A DNA stretch of 64,000 nucleotides from Fumia sp045645505 (lineage in GTDB: Bacteria > Bacillota > Clostridia > Oscillospirales > Ruminococcaceae), in the NCBI GenBank assembly GCA_045645505.1, contig JAZRIW010000006.1, positions 1-64,000 of the forward strand. Direction: 5' to 3'. Below the pieces are notes generated by a model. That model did no database searches. It saw only the letters and a program-made list of their open reading frames with translations, and had not been told where the DNA came from. Of this stretch, positions 35,087 to 43,633 are shown one piece after another. Position 1 is the stretch's first letter, and each line of letters begins with the position of its first letter. Made by a program: the position numbers and the translations under genes.

Positions 35087-36289
35087 TTATTTTGATTCAC
35101 TGAGTTTCATTTGTTGTTCAATTTTTGTTTTCTTATTTTTTTCAATAAGATTCTGAATACGATGAACAGGATTAAGAAGATTACTTATTGACTGGTCGTG
35201 ATTAAGATTATCAACGATATAAGCAATATATTTGGAAATATCAACTTCTTTATACCATTCACGCTCTAAAAGTTCGGGGGTACGATAGATAAGGTTTGTA
35301 GTTAAAACTTTAGTTATATATCCTTTTTCATAAGCCAAATCAAATTTTTCAAGACCATCTGTGAAAAGTCCGAAGGTAGTGCAGACAAAAATTCTGTTAG
35401 CACCCTTTGCTTTTAATTTTTCACCAATATCCAAAACAGATTCACCTGAAGAAATCATATCATCAACGATAATAAGGTCTTTTCCCTCAACGTCACTTCC
35501 CAAAAACTCGTGAGCAACGATTGGGTTTCTTCCGTTAACAATAACAGAATAATCTCTTCTCTTATAGAACATACCCAGATCTACGCCTAAAACAGAAGAA
35601 TAATACATACATCTGGACATTCCGCCTTCATCAGGAGAAATAATCATAACATGTTCCCTGTCAATTTCAATATCAGGCACAGCTTTAACAAGAGTTTTTA
35701 AAAACTGATATGTAGGCTGAACGTTTTCAAAACCTTTCAAAGGAATAGCATTCTGAACTCTTGCATCATGGGCATCAAAAGTAATAATATTATCAACACC
35801 CATATTAACCAATTCCTGAAGCATCAAAGCACAGTCTAAAGATTCTCTGGAAGAACGCTTATGCTGTCTGCCCTCATAAAGCATCGGCATAATAACGTTT
35901 ATACGTCTTGCTTTACCACTTGCAGAAGCAATAACTCTCTTTAAATCCTGGTAATGGTCATCGGGACTCATAGGAATCTCTTTGCCATACATTTTATAAG
36001 TAACACCATAATTAAAGCAATCAACGATAATAAATAAATCGTGTCCACGTACAGATTCTTTAAGAGCACCTTTAGCTTCACCTGTTCCGAATCTTGGGCA
36101 ATATGCCTTAAGCTGATATGTATCTCTGCAATATCCGATAAAATCACCGTCAGACATCAGTTCCCCGTGACGTTCTTTACGCCAGTCTGCAAGATAGTCA
36201 TCTACCTTCTGAACAAAGTCCTCACAGCCCCTCATTCCAACAATGCTTAACATACCAACAGGTATTGATACTTCATGAATTGAATCCAT
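35087..36289 (-). CDS. prs: Ribose-phosphate pyrophosphokinase, long clostridial type
   Basis: 400 residues, about 80 more than the usual enzyme. It makes PRPP from ribose 5-phosphate and ATP, the substrate for the histidine and pyrimidine pathways also encoded here. The PRPP-binding loop DLIIVDDMISSGES is clear near 275-288, and the flexible-loop and ATP regions (RRINVIMPMLYEGRQHKRSSRES) are recognisable. Extra sequence lies at both ends and the catalytic segments differ from the standard form, so it may be a divergent class with altered regulation. It is a single-gene unit. Confidence 0.88.
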   Translation of the reverse strand: MDSIHEVSIPVGMLSIVGMRGCEDFVQKVDDYLADWRKERHGELMSDGDFIGYCRDTYQLKAYCPRFGTGEAKGALKESVRGHDLFIIVDCFNYGVTYKMYGKEIPMSPDDHYQDLKRVIASASGKARRINVIMPMLYEGRQHKRSSRESLDCALMLQELVNMGVDNIITFDAHDARVQNAIPLKGFENVQPTYQFLKTLVKAVPDIEIDREHVMIISPDEGGMSRCMYYSSVLGVDLGMFYKRRDYSVIVNGRNPIVAHEFLGSDVEGKDLIIVDDMISSGESVLDIGEKLKAKGANRIFVCTTFGLFTDGLEKFDLAYEKGYITKVLTTNLIYRTPELLEREWYKEVDISKYIAYIVDNLNHDQSISNLLNPVHRIQNLIEKNKKTKIEQQMKLSESK

Positions 36290-36344
36290 TTGTCATTCCC
36301 CTTCCGCTTTAACATTCAAACAAGCTTTTTTTCACTTCATATAT

Positions 36345-36373
36345 ATTATAACTTTTTTTAATGAATTTTGCAA
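36345..36373 (-). promoter_or_regulatory. Promoter of prs
   Basis: Minus-strand TTGCAA (36368-36373), 17 bases, perfect TATAAT (36345-36350). Confidence 0.7.
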
Positions 36374-36384
36374 ATATTTTTATA

Positions 36385-36416
36385 TAGGAAAAAAAGATTT
36401 TTTTTAACAATCTTTT
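36385..36416 (-). terminator. Terminator after the peptidoglycan-binding gene
   Basis: AT-rich stem (36409-36416 with 36392-36399) followed on the minus strand by TTTTTCC. Weak in GC but well placed just after the gene at 36431, with the prs promoter overlapping it. Confidence 0.5.
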
Positions 36417-36430
36417 GGTTATTTTGTCGA

Positions 36431-36958
36431 TTATTTAGTCTGAGCAGGATAAATTGGCTTGCTGTGGATATTATAAGCCCTTGCAATCGAATCCCAGGTG
36501 AATTTGTCAGTCTCACCATTTATCTCTATTCCCGACTTTTCCTGGAGCTTTTTTACGGCATCCATAGTATCTTTTTCATATTTTCCGTTAAGACTCACTT
36601 TTGGAATATTGTGAAATTTATTTCCTAAGCTTATTAGCATAAGTTGTAAAAAATAAACTGATTCACCCGATGCACCCGGTGTAAGTACAAAATCAGAAGA
36701 CGGAAAAGCCTCAATGCATATTGGTTCCCCTCTTTCTCTTGCCACCTTCAAATATTCGTTATATATACTTTCCCAGGTTTTCTGGTCAACTACTCCTGTA
36801 ACAGGAAGGTTATAATTTCTCTGAAAAGCTTCAACTGCCTCTTTAGTATTTTCTCCGAAAATCCCATCAATTATTATAAGTGGCAGATTATTTCTGTATC
36901 TTGCAATAGTGCGAAGATATTTTTGTAACTCCATAACATCTTCGGGTTGATTAGCCAT
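36431..36958 (-). CDS. Peptidoglycan-binding protein with two PG_binding_1 domains
   Basis: 175 residues with AAGGAGG before the start. Two PG_binding_1 repeats are visible: about 8-70 (IDGIFGENTKEAVEAFQRNY, GVVDQKTWESI) and 95-165 (LNGKYEKDTMDAVKKLQEKS, ETDKFTWDSI). There is no signal peptide and no catalytic domain. It follows the SpoIID-like gene by 12 bases and shares its repeats. Such repeats bind cell wall or spore cortex; the lack of a signal peptide suggests action inside the mother cell or forespore, which is inference. Confidence 0.85.
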   Translation of the reverse strand: MANQPEDVMELQKYLRTIARYRNNLPLIIIDGIFGENTKEAVEAFQRNYNLPVTGVVDQKTWESIYNEYLKVARERGEPICIEAFPSSDFVLTPGASGESVYFLQLMLISLGNKFHNIPKVSLNGKYEKDTMDAVKKLQEKSGIEINGETDKFTWDSIARAYNIHSKPIYPAQTK

Positions 36959-36970
36959 ATAACTCCTCCT

Positions 36971-38365
36971 TTACTGTGAAAGCTCATATCCGGGATATTG
37001 TCCCGGATTTTTAATTTCACCCGTGATTATATCCTCATAAAGACTTGCAATCGCATTGAAGGTCTCCTCTCCTACTATTCCGTCAGGATTAAGTCCAGCG
37101 ATTGACTGAAAAATTCTCACTGCATTTTTGGTTTCTTCACCAAAAACACCTGTAACAGCTATTCTCGGTATTTCAGGATAAGTAGTCGATAAAAACGATA
37201 GATAAGTCTGTATTTGAGCTACCGATTCTCCTGCACTTCCCTGACTTAAAGGAACGCCGGGATAAGATGCTACCCCATACCCTATTGTAATAGGTAAAAT
37301 ATCAATCACTCCCTGATATGCCCTCCATAACTTATCCCAGGTTAACTCTCCAACCACTCCGTCAGGACTTAAACCATAGGATTTTTGAAAGGCAATTACT
37401 GCTTCTTTTGTCTTTTCTCCGAAAATTCCGTCAATATTTATCGGCAAAATTTCCTCGTTAAAGTTTGCAACCACTGCTAAGAAATACTGTAAAACCTTAA
37501 CTTTTTCGCCACGATCACCCTCTTTTATAGCATCTGGGTATTGCTTTGATATTTCATCTAAGGTAATTCCCTCAGAATTAAGTTCTGCAAGTTTTTTTAC
37601 CGAAGCATAGAGATACGCTATTCTGTACCAGGTATTTTTACCTACTATCCCATCAGGAGTTAAGGAAAATATCTCCTGAAATTTTCTTACCGCAGCCTCG
37701 GTTTCTTTTCCAAAAATTCCGTCAATAGGATTTATTTTAGGAATTGCAGGGTAGTTTTTAGAAATTCTGTTAAGCCTTATCTGTAAACTTCTCACATTAT
37801 CTCCTCTGCTTCCCAAAGAAAGTGGCGTACCGTCATAGGAACCTGTTATTATATCGACAGGTGCATTAAAAACAATATCAATATTATCCCCGTAGTAATT
37901 TTTAAGTATCTCATAAGGAGTTAAACCCCTGTTTGCAAGGTCAACAGATCCCCATTGTGAAAGCCCCTCACATTTAACTTCAATTCCGTCACAAAACTGC
38001 GCAAATAAAGGCTCAACAAAACCTTGTCTGCGTATGTAGTCATTAAACAGCTCATCAACAATGTTAGAAACATTTTCAAATATATCTCTTCCGTGAATAT
38101 ATTTCTGGTCGTACTGAATAGAGTTTGTTATGTCAAAATCATACCCTCTGCTCCGATACCATTCGGTATATATCCGATTCAGTGCAAAAGAAACCTGTGC
38201 ATAAATATTTGCCCTTAAAGAATTTTCAGGCCAGGTAGGATATATTTCACTTGAAGCAACATTTTTAATATAATCAGGAAAAGTAACCGTTACATTCTGG
38301 GCAAACTCATCAGGTTTCCCCAGATGCACAGTTATATACCTTGGAATAAATGGAACTCCGGTCAT
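36971..38365 (-). CDS. SpoIID/LytB-like protein with three PG_binding_1 domains
   Basis: 464 residues, AGGAGG before the ATG. Residues 10-165 resemble SpoIID/LytB: YIKNVASSEIYPTW (32-45, with the expected catalytic glutamate at 40) and a C-terminal GLSQWGSVDLANRGLTPYEIL matching the SpoIID SQ-GA motif, although the usual GHGVG before it is CEG. Three PG_binding_1 repeats follow (about 175-260, 280-350, 375-445). There is no signal peptide. SpoIID is a lytic transglycosylase in engulfment; this relative is soluble by prediction. It is cotranscribed with the genes on both sides, probably for spore or wall assembly. Confidence 0.8.
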   Translation of the reverse strand: MTGVPFIPRYITVHLGKPDEFAQNVTVTFPDYIKNVASSEIYPTWPENSLRANIYAQVSFALNRIYTEWYRSRGYDFDITNSIQYDQKYIHGRDIFENVSNIVDELFNDYIRRQGFVEPLFAQFCDGIEVKCEGLSQWGSVDLANRGLTPYEILKNYYGDNIDIVFNAPVDIITGSYDGTPLSLGSRGDNVRSLQIRLNRISKNYPAIPKINPIDGIFGKETEAAVRKFQEIFSLTPDGIVGKNTWYRIAYLYASVKKLAELNSEGITLDEISKQYPDAIKEGDRGEKVKVLQYFLAVVANFNEEILPINIDGIFGEKTKEAVIAFQKSYGLSPDGVVGELTWDKLWRAYQGVIDILPITIGYGVASYPGVPLSQGSAGESVAQIQTYLSFLSTTYPEIPRIAVTGVFGEETKNAVRIFQSIAGLNPDGIVGEETFNAIASLYEDIITGEIKNPGQYPGYELSQ

Positions 38366-38376
38366 AAAAAAGCCTC

Positions 38377-39042
38377 CTATAAATCAGCAGGCTCGATTTC
38401 ATATACGAGCTTTTGTCTTATAAAAAGTTCATTTTCAGGAAGAGGTATCATTTCAACAGGCTGAATAGAAGTTTCTCCGCCAAAAACGGGGACATTGATA
38501 TTCTCAACCGTATAGTATCCCTTAGCATCTACCCTTATATTATAATTTGCATAAGGGTGCTCATTTCCCTGAACCTGCGAAAATTCCTTTGGTGGTGCCG
38601 GTACCTTTAACTCCTTACTTTCACCACTTATTCCTGTTTTATCAAAAATATAAAGCACGTTTCGCCCCTCAAAAGTCCTTGTTATCGTAACGTCTGCATC
38701 AGGAACAGGCAACCCCTGACGGGCAGTATATGCATATACTTTAATTACTGCACTGTCTGTTTCCCATTCTTCGCTTTCTCTTACGGGATAATCAGACTCT
38801 GTTTTATAAATATTATCATCATTTGAATTAAATTCTCTTAATGATTCAGGTTCATTTATTGATAATGGTGGTACCGCATTTATAAATGAATCTTTAATTG
38901 TGGGTATTGCGGTATTCACAGCACCCGTACTACTTCCGCAGGACGATTCATTTCCGCTATAAAAAACATTCTTCTTCCGATACCCTTGCATCTCCTCTTT
39001 ATATTTATTAACAAGCTTTAAAAAATCTTCATTATTCTGCAT
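38377..39042 (-). CDS. Unknown protein with carboxypeptidase-regulatory-like domain
   Basis: 221 residues, AAAGGGGTG before the ATG. The N-terminal 75 residues are polar and low in complexity; about 90-200 look like a beta-sandwich of the carboxypeptidase-regulatory/Cna-B type (VYAYTARQGLPVPDADVTI, YNIRVDAKGYYTVENINVPV). No signal peptide or membrane segment is present. It is the first gene of the three-gene unit with the SpoIID-like and peptidoglycan-binding proteins, so a structural role in the same spore or wall process is likely by context. I do not recognise the full-length family. Confidence 0.7.
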   Translation of the reverse strand: MQNNEDFLKLVNKYKEEMQGYRKKNVFYSGNESSCGSSTGAVNTAIPTIKDSFINAVPPLSINEPESLREFNSNDDNIYKTESDYPVRESEEWETDSAVIKVYAYTARQGLPVPDADVTITRTFEGRNVLYIFDKTGISGESKELKVPAPPKEFSQVQGNEHPYANYNIRVDAKGYYTVENINVPVFGGETSIQPVEMIPLPENELFIRQKLVYEIEPADL

Positions 39043-39196
39043 AATATCACCCCTTTAAGATTACTATGCTTATACTTTAAAAAAAATGACACCATTTCGG
39101 CATCTTCAATTAGGGAAAAATCGGTTTTTCACGAATATATTTGTTACAAAACTGTATAACACCCAAATCATTAACTTTTTTGATGAAATAAAAGGC

Positions 39197-39235
39197 AAAA
39201 GTCCATGGTAATGCTGACGCATACCATGGACTTTT
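39197..39235 (-). terminator. Long perfect hairpin after ridA
   Basis: A perfect 14-bp stem (39197-39210 with 39222-39235) with an eleven-base loop and, on the minus strand, ACTTTTGCCTTTTAT. It is the stronger of two hairpins in the 268-base gap between ridA and the gene at 38377. Confidence 0.7.
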
Positions 39236-39289
39236 AACATATTAGTTCGCAAAACAAGTAATGATTTGGGCGAATTATCTCTAACTGAA

Positions 39290-39312
39290 GACGCCTTTCG
39301 GCGTCATTTTTT
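39290..39312. terminator. Second hairpin at the ridA end
   Basis: GACGCC (39290-39295) pairs with GGCGTC (39300-39305) around TTTC; ATTTTTTATTTT follows on the plus strand, partly inside ridA. On the minus strand the T-run is poor, so it may block antisense reading. Confidence 0.5.
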
Positions 39313-39688
39313 ATTTTACAGCTATTGCTTCAATTTCAAACAAAGCTCCTTTGGGAAGTGCTGCCGCCTGAACACAAGAGCGGGCAGGTTTTTCGGTAAA
39401 ATATTTTGCGTATATCTCATTAACAACCGCAAAATCGTTAATATCTTTAAGAAAAAGAGTGGTTTTAACAACATTTTTGTAATCCATACCCGAAGCTTCA
39501 AGCACAGCTCCTAAATTTATAATACTTTGTTCAGCCTGAGCTTTTATACCACCTTCAGCCAAAACCCCGCTTTCGGGAATTAAACCTATCTGTCCTGAAG
39601 TGTAAAGCACATTATCCACCATAATTGCGTGTGAATATGGTCCTACTGCATCAGGAGCATTTTTTGCCTTGATAATTTCCTTATTCAT
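39311..39688 (-). CDS. ridA: RidA family enamine/imine deaminase
   Basis: 125 residues, standard length. RidA hydrolyses the reactive 2-aminoacrylate released by PLP enzymes such as serine/threonine dehydratase. The substrate-binding arginine lies in PARSCVQAAALPKGALFEIEAIAV near the C-terminus, and GPYSHAI and SGQIGL near the N-terminus are conserved. It is last in the recN-CDF-HD-ridA row. Confidence 0.94.
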   Translation of the reverse strand: MNKEIIKAKNAPDAVGPYSHAIMVDNVLYTSGQIGLIPESGVLAEGGIKAQAEQSIINLGAVLEASGMDYKNVVKTTLFLKDINDFAVVNEIYAKYFTEKPARSCVQAAALPKGALFEIEAIAVK

Positions 39689-39703
39689 TTTTATTTTCCT
39701 TTC

Positions 39704-40288
39704 CTAATTAAATTGTTTTTCCAAAGTTTCTGCTTCATCTAAATATGTAGCAGTTAAATCCGCAACATGTGTAAGGACAGCCAGAGGATATTGTTCAAAA
39801 GCCTTTGAAAGGCTGTAATCACCGGGTATTACTGAAAATCCTCCCATATGGTATCTTATAGCGATAGCCTCTTCTAACTTTAAGCGCATAAATCTTTCAA
39901 TAATAAACACGCTCTTTTCACCATGTCCAAACGGCAACTGCTCATCAAATGTATAAAATGGTTTTTGTTCCCAGATTCCGTTAACTTTTACATTCCGCAT
40001 TTCCTGTTTATAACAATTAGCCTTACAAACGTCGTGCAAAAGTCCGCAAACCGCAATAACTTCGTCAGAAAACACTTCTTCACCCTCATATTCATTTTCC
40101 ACTAAAGCTTTAAGCCTTTTATATACATTTACACTGTGAGTACAAAGGCCGCCTTCAGTTGCAAGATGAAATTTCGTACTTGCAGGAGCTTTAAAAAAAT
40201 CACTTTTATCAAGCCATTCCAAAAGCTTGTCGGCCCCTTTTCTATCAATATATTTTTCGTAAATAGATATAAATTCTTCTCTTCCCAT
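39704..40288 (-). CDS. HD-domain phosphohydrolase
   Basis: 194 residues. The metal-binding His-Asp pair is in CGLLHDVCK (about 85-93) with upstream histidine in THSVNVYKRL (about 51) and later HGEKSVFIIERF. HD proteins of this size hydrolyse nucleotides or phosphoesters; the substrate is unknown. It is 15 bases ahead of ridA and 13 bases after the CDF transporter gene. Confidence 0.85.
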   Translation of the reverse strand: MGREEFISIYEKYIDRKGADKLLEWLDKSDFFKAPASTKFHLATEGGLCTHSVNVYKRLKALVENEYEGEEVFSDEVIAVCGLLHDVCKANCYKQEMRNVKVNGIWEQKPFYTFDEQLPFGHGEKSVFIIERFMRLKLEEAIAIRYHMGGFSVIPGDYSLSKAFEQYPLAVLTHVADLTATYLDEAETLEKQFN

Positions 40289-40301
40289 AATAAAAATCTC
40301 C

Positions 40302-41471
40302 TTACCCTATATAATTGCGGTCAACATTTATAACAGTAAAAAGACTGATGTCGTTTTCACTTATTAACTCAGATATACGCTTAATAATATCATCATTTGA
40401 AATTTTACATTCAAACGGCACTACAATATCAAAAATTAAATTCGTATGAGTATATCCTTTTACTACTCTGAAATCATGCATTGATATTCCTGAATCAAGA
40501 GATGCAATAACTCTGGCAGTCATTTTTCTTAATTCGTTAGTTTCCTCATCATCGGTAACAATCGGATCAAGATGCACCACCAAAGTAATGTTATCATTTA
40601 AAAAATCACGCTCGATATTATCACAAATATCGTGACTTTTTAAAATATCACTTTTAGCATCCATTTCAACATGCACCGAGCAAAAGCATCTGTTAGGTCC
40701 ATAATCATGAACCATCAGATCATGTACACCTAAAACTCCCTCATAACTCTTAAGCTTTTTTAAAATATCTCTAACAAGCTCTTTATTAGGAGCCTCACCT
40801 AAAATCGGACTTAAGGTCTCCGATATAAGTTTAATAGCAGAAATTATGATAAATAAAGCAATCAAAAGACTCAATATACCGTCTAAAATATTAAAGCCTG
40901 TAAATTTTATAATAATAGAAGAAATTAAAACAGCAGTTGTCATAAGTGTATCGTTTCTGCTGTCAATCGCAGTTGCCTCAAGAGTAGAAGAAGAAATAAT
41001 TTTTGAAATTTTATGGTTAAAAAAGTAAAGCCACAATTTTAAAACAATCGAAAAAACCAAAATTATCACTGAAAATAAAGAAAATATTGTTTCTTCGGGG
41101 GTAATAATTTTCCCTATGGAAGTCTTGAACAAATCAAATCCGACAATAAAAATGAAAAATGCTACCACAAGCCCCGACACATATTCCATTCTCGCATGGC
41201 CAAACGGATGCTCCTTGTCGGCAGGTCGCCCCGAAAGCTTAAACCCTATAAAAGTAACAAGTGAGCTTGTTGCATCGGACATATTGTTAAGTCCGTCGGC
41301 TATTACCGAAACGCTTCTGAAAATTATTCCTGCCAATACCTTCAAAAAACTTAACAAAGTATTGGCGATAATTCCCACAATCCCCGAAAGCTTTCCGTAT
41401 TGTTCTCTTACCTTTGCATCTTTTATATCCTTACTGTTTTTAACAAACAAGCGAACAAGTAATGAATACAT
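40302..41471 (-). CDS. Cation diffusion facilitator family transporter
   Basis: 389 residues with about six membrane segments in the first 215 and a cytoplasmic alpha-beta dimerisation domain from about 225. CDF proteins export zinc, manganese, iron or other divalent cations in exchange for protons. Metal-site motifs SVIADGLNNMSDA (about 56-68) and AIDSRNDTLMT (about 170-180) are intact; the DN-type residues rather than HD in the second site hint at manganese or iron rather than zinc. The C-terminal 80 residues past the usual end look like a second copy of that domain. Confidence 0.9.
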   Translation of the reverse strand: MYSLLVRLFVKNSKDIKDAKVREQYGKLSGIVGIIANTLLSFLKVLAGIIFRSVSVIADGLNNMSDATSSLVTFIGFKLSGRPADKEHPFGHARMEYVSGLVVAFFIFIVGFDLFKTSIGKIITPEETIFSLFSVIILVFSIVLKLWLYFFNHKISKIISSSTLEATAIDSRNDTLMTTAVLISSIIIKFTGFNILDGILSLLIALFIIISAIKLISETLSPILGEAPNKELVRDILKKLKSYEGVLGVHDLMVHDYGPNRCFCSVHVEMDAKSDILKSHDICDNIERDFLNDNITLVVHLDPIVTDDEETNELRKMTARVIASLDSGISMHDFRVVKGYTHTNLIFDIVVPFECKISNDDIIKRISELISENDISLFTVINVDRNYIG

Positions 41472-41486
41472 AAGCTATTCCTTTCA

Positions 41487-43160
41487 TCAAACAGTTTTTT
41501 TACCGTCATTTAACATATCGGCGGCATTTTGAAGCATAAGCTCGGTAACTTTATCTGTTGATATAATACGTGCAATTTCTTCAATGCGTCCCTTTTCATC
41601 AAGTGGCAACACATCAGTAAAGGTGCGGTCATTTTCTGTGCGTTTTTTAATAAGCAACTGATTATGTGCCAAAGCTGCAACCTGAGCTGAATGAGTAACG
41701 CAAAAAACCTGACGTGATCTTGATACTTCCTTTAATTTAACGCCTATTTTCTGCGCAGCTATTCCGCTGACACCGGTATCTACCTCGTCAAAAATGAGAG
41801 TGTCAATTTTGTCCTTGTCAGCAAGAGCGCTCTTGATTGCAAGCATAATTCTTGAAAGTTCACCGCCTGAGGCTATTTTGGAAATAGGTTTTGGTGTTTC
41901 ACCTGCATTGGCGGAAATTAAAAGCTCCATAGAGCTGTCCCCGTTTTTATTAAGCTTTGTAGGAGTAAACTCTGCTTCAAGCTTTAAATTAGGCATTTCT
42001 AAAAATTTTGCCTCTTTTAAAACTTCTGTTATAAATTTTTCTGAAGCTTCTTTTCTTTTTTCAGTAAGTAACTTTGCAAGATTTATAACCTTTTCTTTCT
42101 GAAGTTTTGCCTTTGCATTTATTTTTTTAAGCTCTTCATCTGCACTTTCAATTTTATGAAGCTCATTTCTTGCATTTTCCTTAAATTCAATAATTTCCTC
42201 AACTGATTTTCCGTATTTTCCCTTTAAATGATGAATTTCACTTAACTGTCTTTCTATTTTATCAGCTACAACAGGATCATATTCCATTTTATTCAATTCT
42301 TCTTTTAAAATAAATGCCGATTCCTCAAGATCGATGGATAAGCTTTCCAAAGACTGTGCAATCTCTTTGAATTTTTCAAATTCCGACAAATTTAAAAGTG
42401 CATTTTTTGCTGTGTTAAGAAGCTGTAAAGCTCCGATACTGCTTTCTCCGTCACCTGAAAGTGAAATTGAGGCATCGATAAGAGATTTTGTGATTTTTTC
42501 ACTGTTTTTATAATATTTTGAAGTTTCAAGAAGTTCATCTTCAATTCCCGGCTTTAAACGAGCAGCAGAAATTTCATCAATCTGATATGTAAGAGTGTCT
42601 ATCCTTCTGCGTTTATCGTTTTCATCCATAGTAAGTGAGCGTAATGTGCGAATTTGCTCTCTGAGAATCTCAAACTCGTTTCTGTATTCATTAAGTACCT
42701 TACTTAATTCACCATAATCATCAATAATATCCATGTGTCTGTCAGGATTTAACAAAATCTGATTGTCATGCTGACCATGTATATTTACAAGCAACGAACC
42801 GATTTCCTTTAAAAAAGCAGCAGTTGCAGGTTTTCCGTTAATTTTTGCATTACTTCTTCCGTCTTTAAATATTTCTCGGGAAATAGAAAGCTCATTATCC
42901 TTAAAATCATATCCGTTTTCATCTAAAAAACTATTAAGCTCATACGGAATATCAGAAAAAATCGCTATAACAGAAGATTTTTCTGTACCGGTACGTACAA
43001 TTTCACGATTAGCACGCTGTCCAAGACAAAAATTGATAGCATCAATAACAATAGATTTTCCTGCACCTGTTTCACCGGTAAAAACAGTAAAACCTGTACT
43101 GAAATCAATACAAGCCTTTTCAATTACTGCTAAATTTTCAATATATAAGCTCTGAAGCAT
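41487..43160 (-). CDS. recN: DNA repair protein RecN
   Basis: 557 residues, an SMC-like ATPase with split head domains and a central coiled coil (about 155-360). Walker A GETGAGKS is at 29-36; the signature ASGGELSR and Walker B TLIFDEVDTGVSG are near 435-490. It helps join chromosome ends during double-strand-break repair. It follows argR by 21 bases, a conserved clostridial pairing. Confidence 0.96.
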   Translation of the reverse strand: MLQSLYIENLAVIEKACIDFSTGFTVFTGETGAGKSIVIDAINFCLGQRANREIVRTGTEKSSVIAIFSDIPYELNSFLDENGYDFKDNELSISREIFKDGRSNAKINGKPATAAFLKEIGSLLVNIHGQHDNQILLNPDRHMDIIDDYGELSKVLNEYRNEFEILREQIRTLRSLTMDENDKRRRIDTLTYQIDEISAARLKPGIEDELLETSKYYKNSEKITKSLIDASISLSGDGESSIGALQLLNTAKNALLNLSEFEKFKEIAQSLESLSIDLEESAFILKEELNKMEYDPVVADKIERQLSEIHHLKGKYGKSVEEIIEFKENARNELHKIESADEELKKINAKAKLQKEKVINLAKLLTEKRKEASEKFITEVLKEAKFLEMPNLKLEAEFTPTKLNKNGDSSMELLISANAGETPKPISKIASGGELSRIMLAIKSALADKDKIDTLIFDEVDTGVSGIAAQKIGVKLKEVSRSRQVFCVTHSAQVAALAHNQLLIKKRTENDRTFTDVLPLDEKGRIEEIARIISTDKVTELMLQNAADMLNDGKKTV

Positions 43161-43181
43161 ACAAATCCCCTCTGAAACAAA

Positions 43182-43631
43182 TTATAGCATAGATTTAATT
43201 TCCGTAGTTATTTGTTGAGCAAGTTGTTCGGTTTTCATAAGTACAAAAATTGTATCATCACCGGCAAGAGTACCGACAATTCCCGAAAAATCCATAGTAT
43301 CAAGTGCGGCACACGCTGCATTTGCCATACCCGTATGACAGCGGATAACCACAGTATTAAGCGCATAATCAACCGAAGTAAGCGCCTCTACAAAAACAGC
43401 ACGATACTTTTTCTCCATAAGATGGCTATTTGGTTTTCTCGCAGTTGTATATTTATATTTTCCACCTGTCGCAGTAGATTTTACGAGATTAAGTTCCTTA
43501 ATATCACGCGAAACAGTCGCCTGAGTAGTAATAATTCCCTCTTTTTTTAGAAAAATCAACAATTCTTCCTGGGTACAAACTTCATTGTTCTCTATAATCT
43601 CAATTATCTTTTTAAGTCTATCCGCCTTCAC
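43182..43631 (-). CDS. argR: Arginine repressor ArgR/AhrC
   Basis: 149 residues from a GTG start with AAGGAGG upstream. An N-terminal winged helix (TQEELLIFLKKEG, TQATVSRDIKEL) binds ARG boxes and the C-terminal domain (75-149, GTLAGDDTIFVL) binds arginine and forms hexamers. No arginine genes are in the window; its place before recN is a conserved arrangement. Confidence 0.95.
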   Translation of the reverse strand: MKADRLKKIIEIIENNEVCTQEELLIFLKKEGIITTQATVSRDIKELNLVKSTATGGKYKYTTARKPNSHLMEKKYRAVFVEALTSVDYALNTVVIRCHTGMANAACAALDTMDFSGIVGTLAGDDTIFVLMKTEQLAQQITTEIKSML

Positions 43632-43633
43632 AT

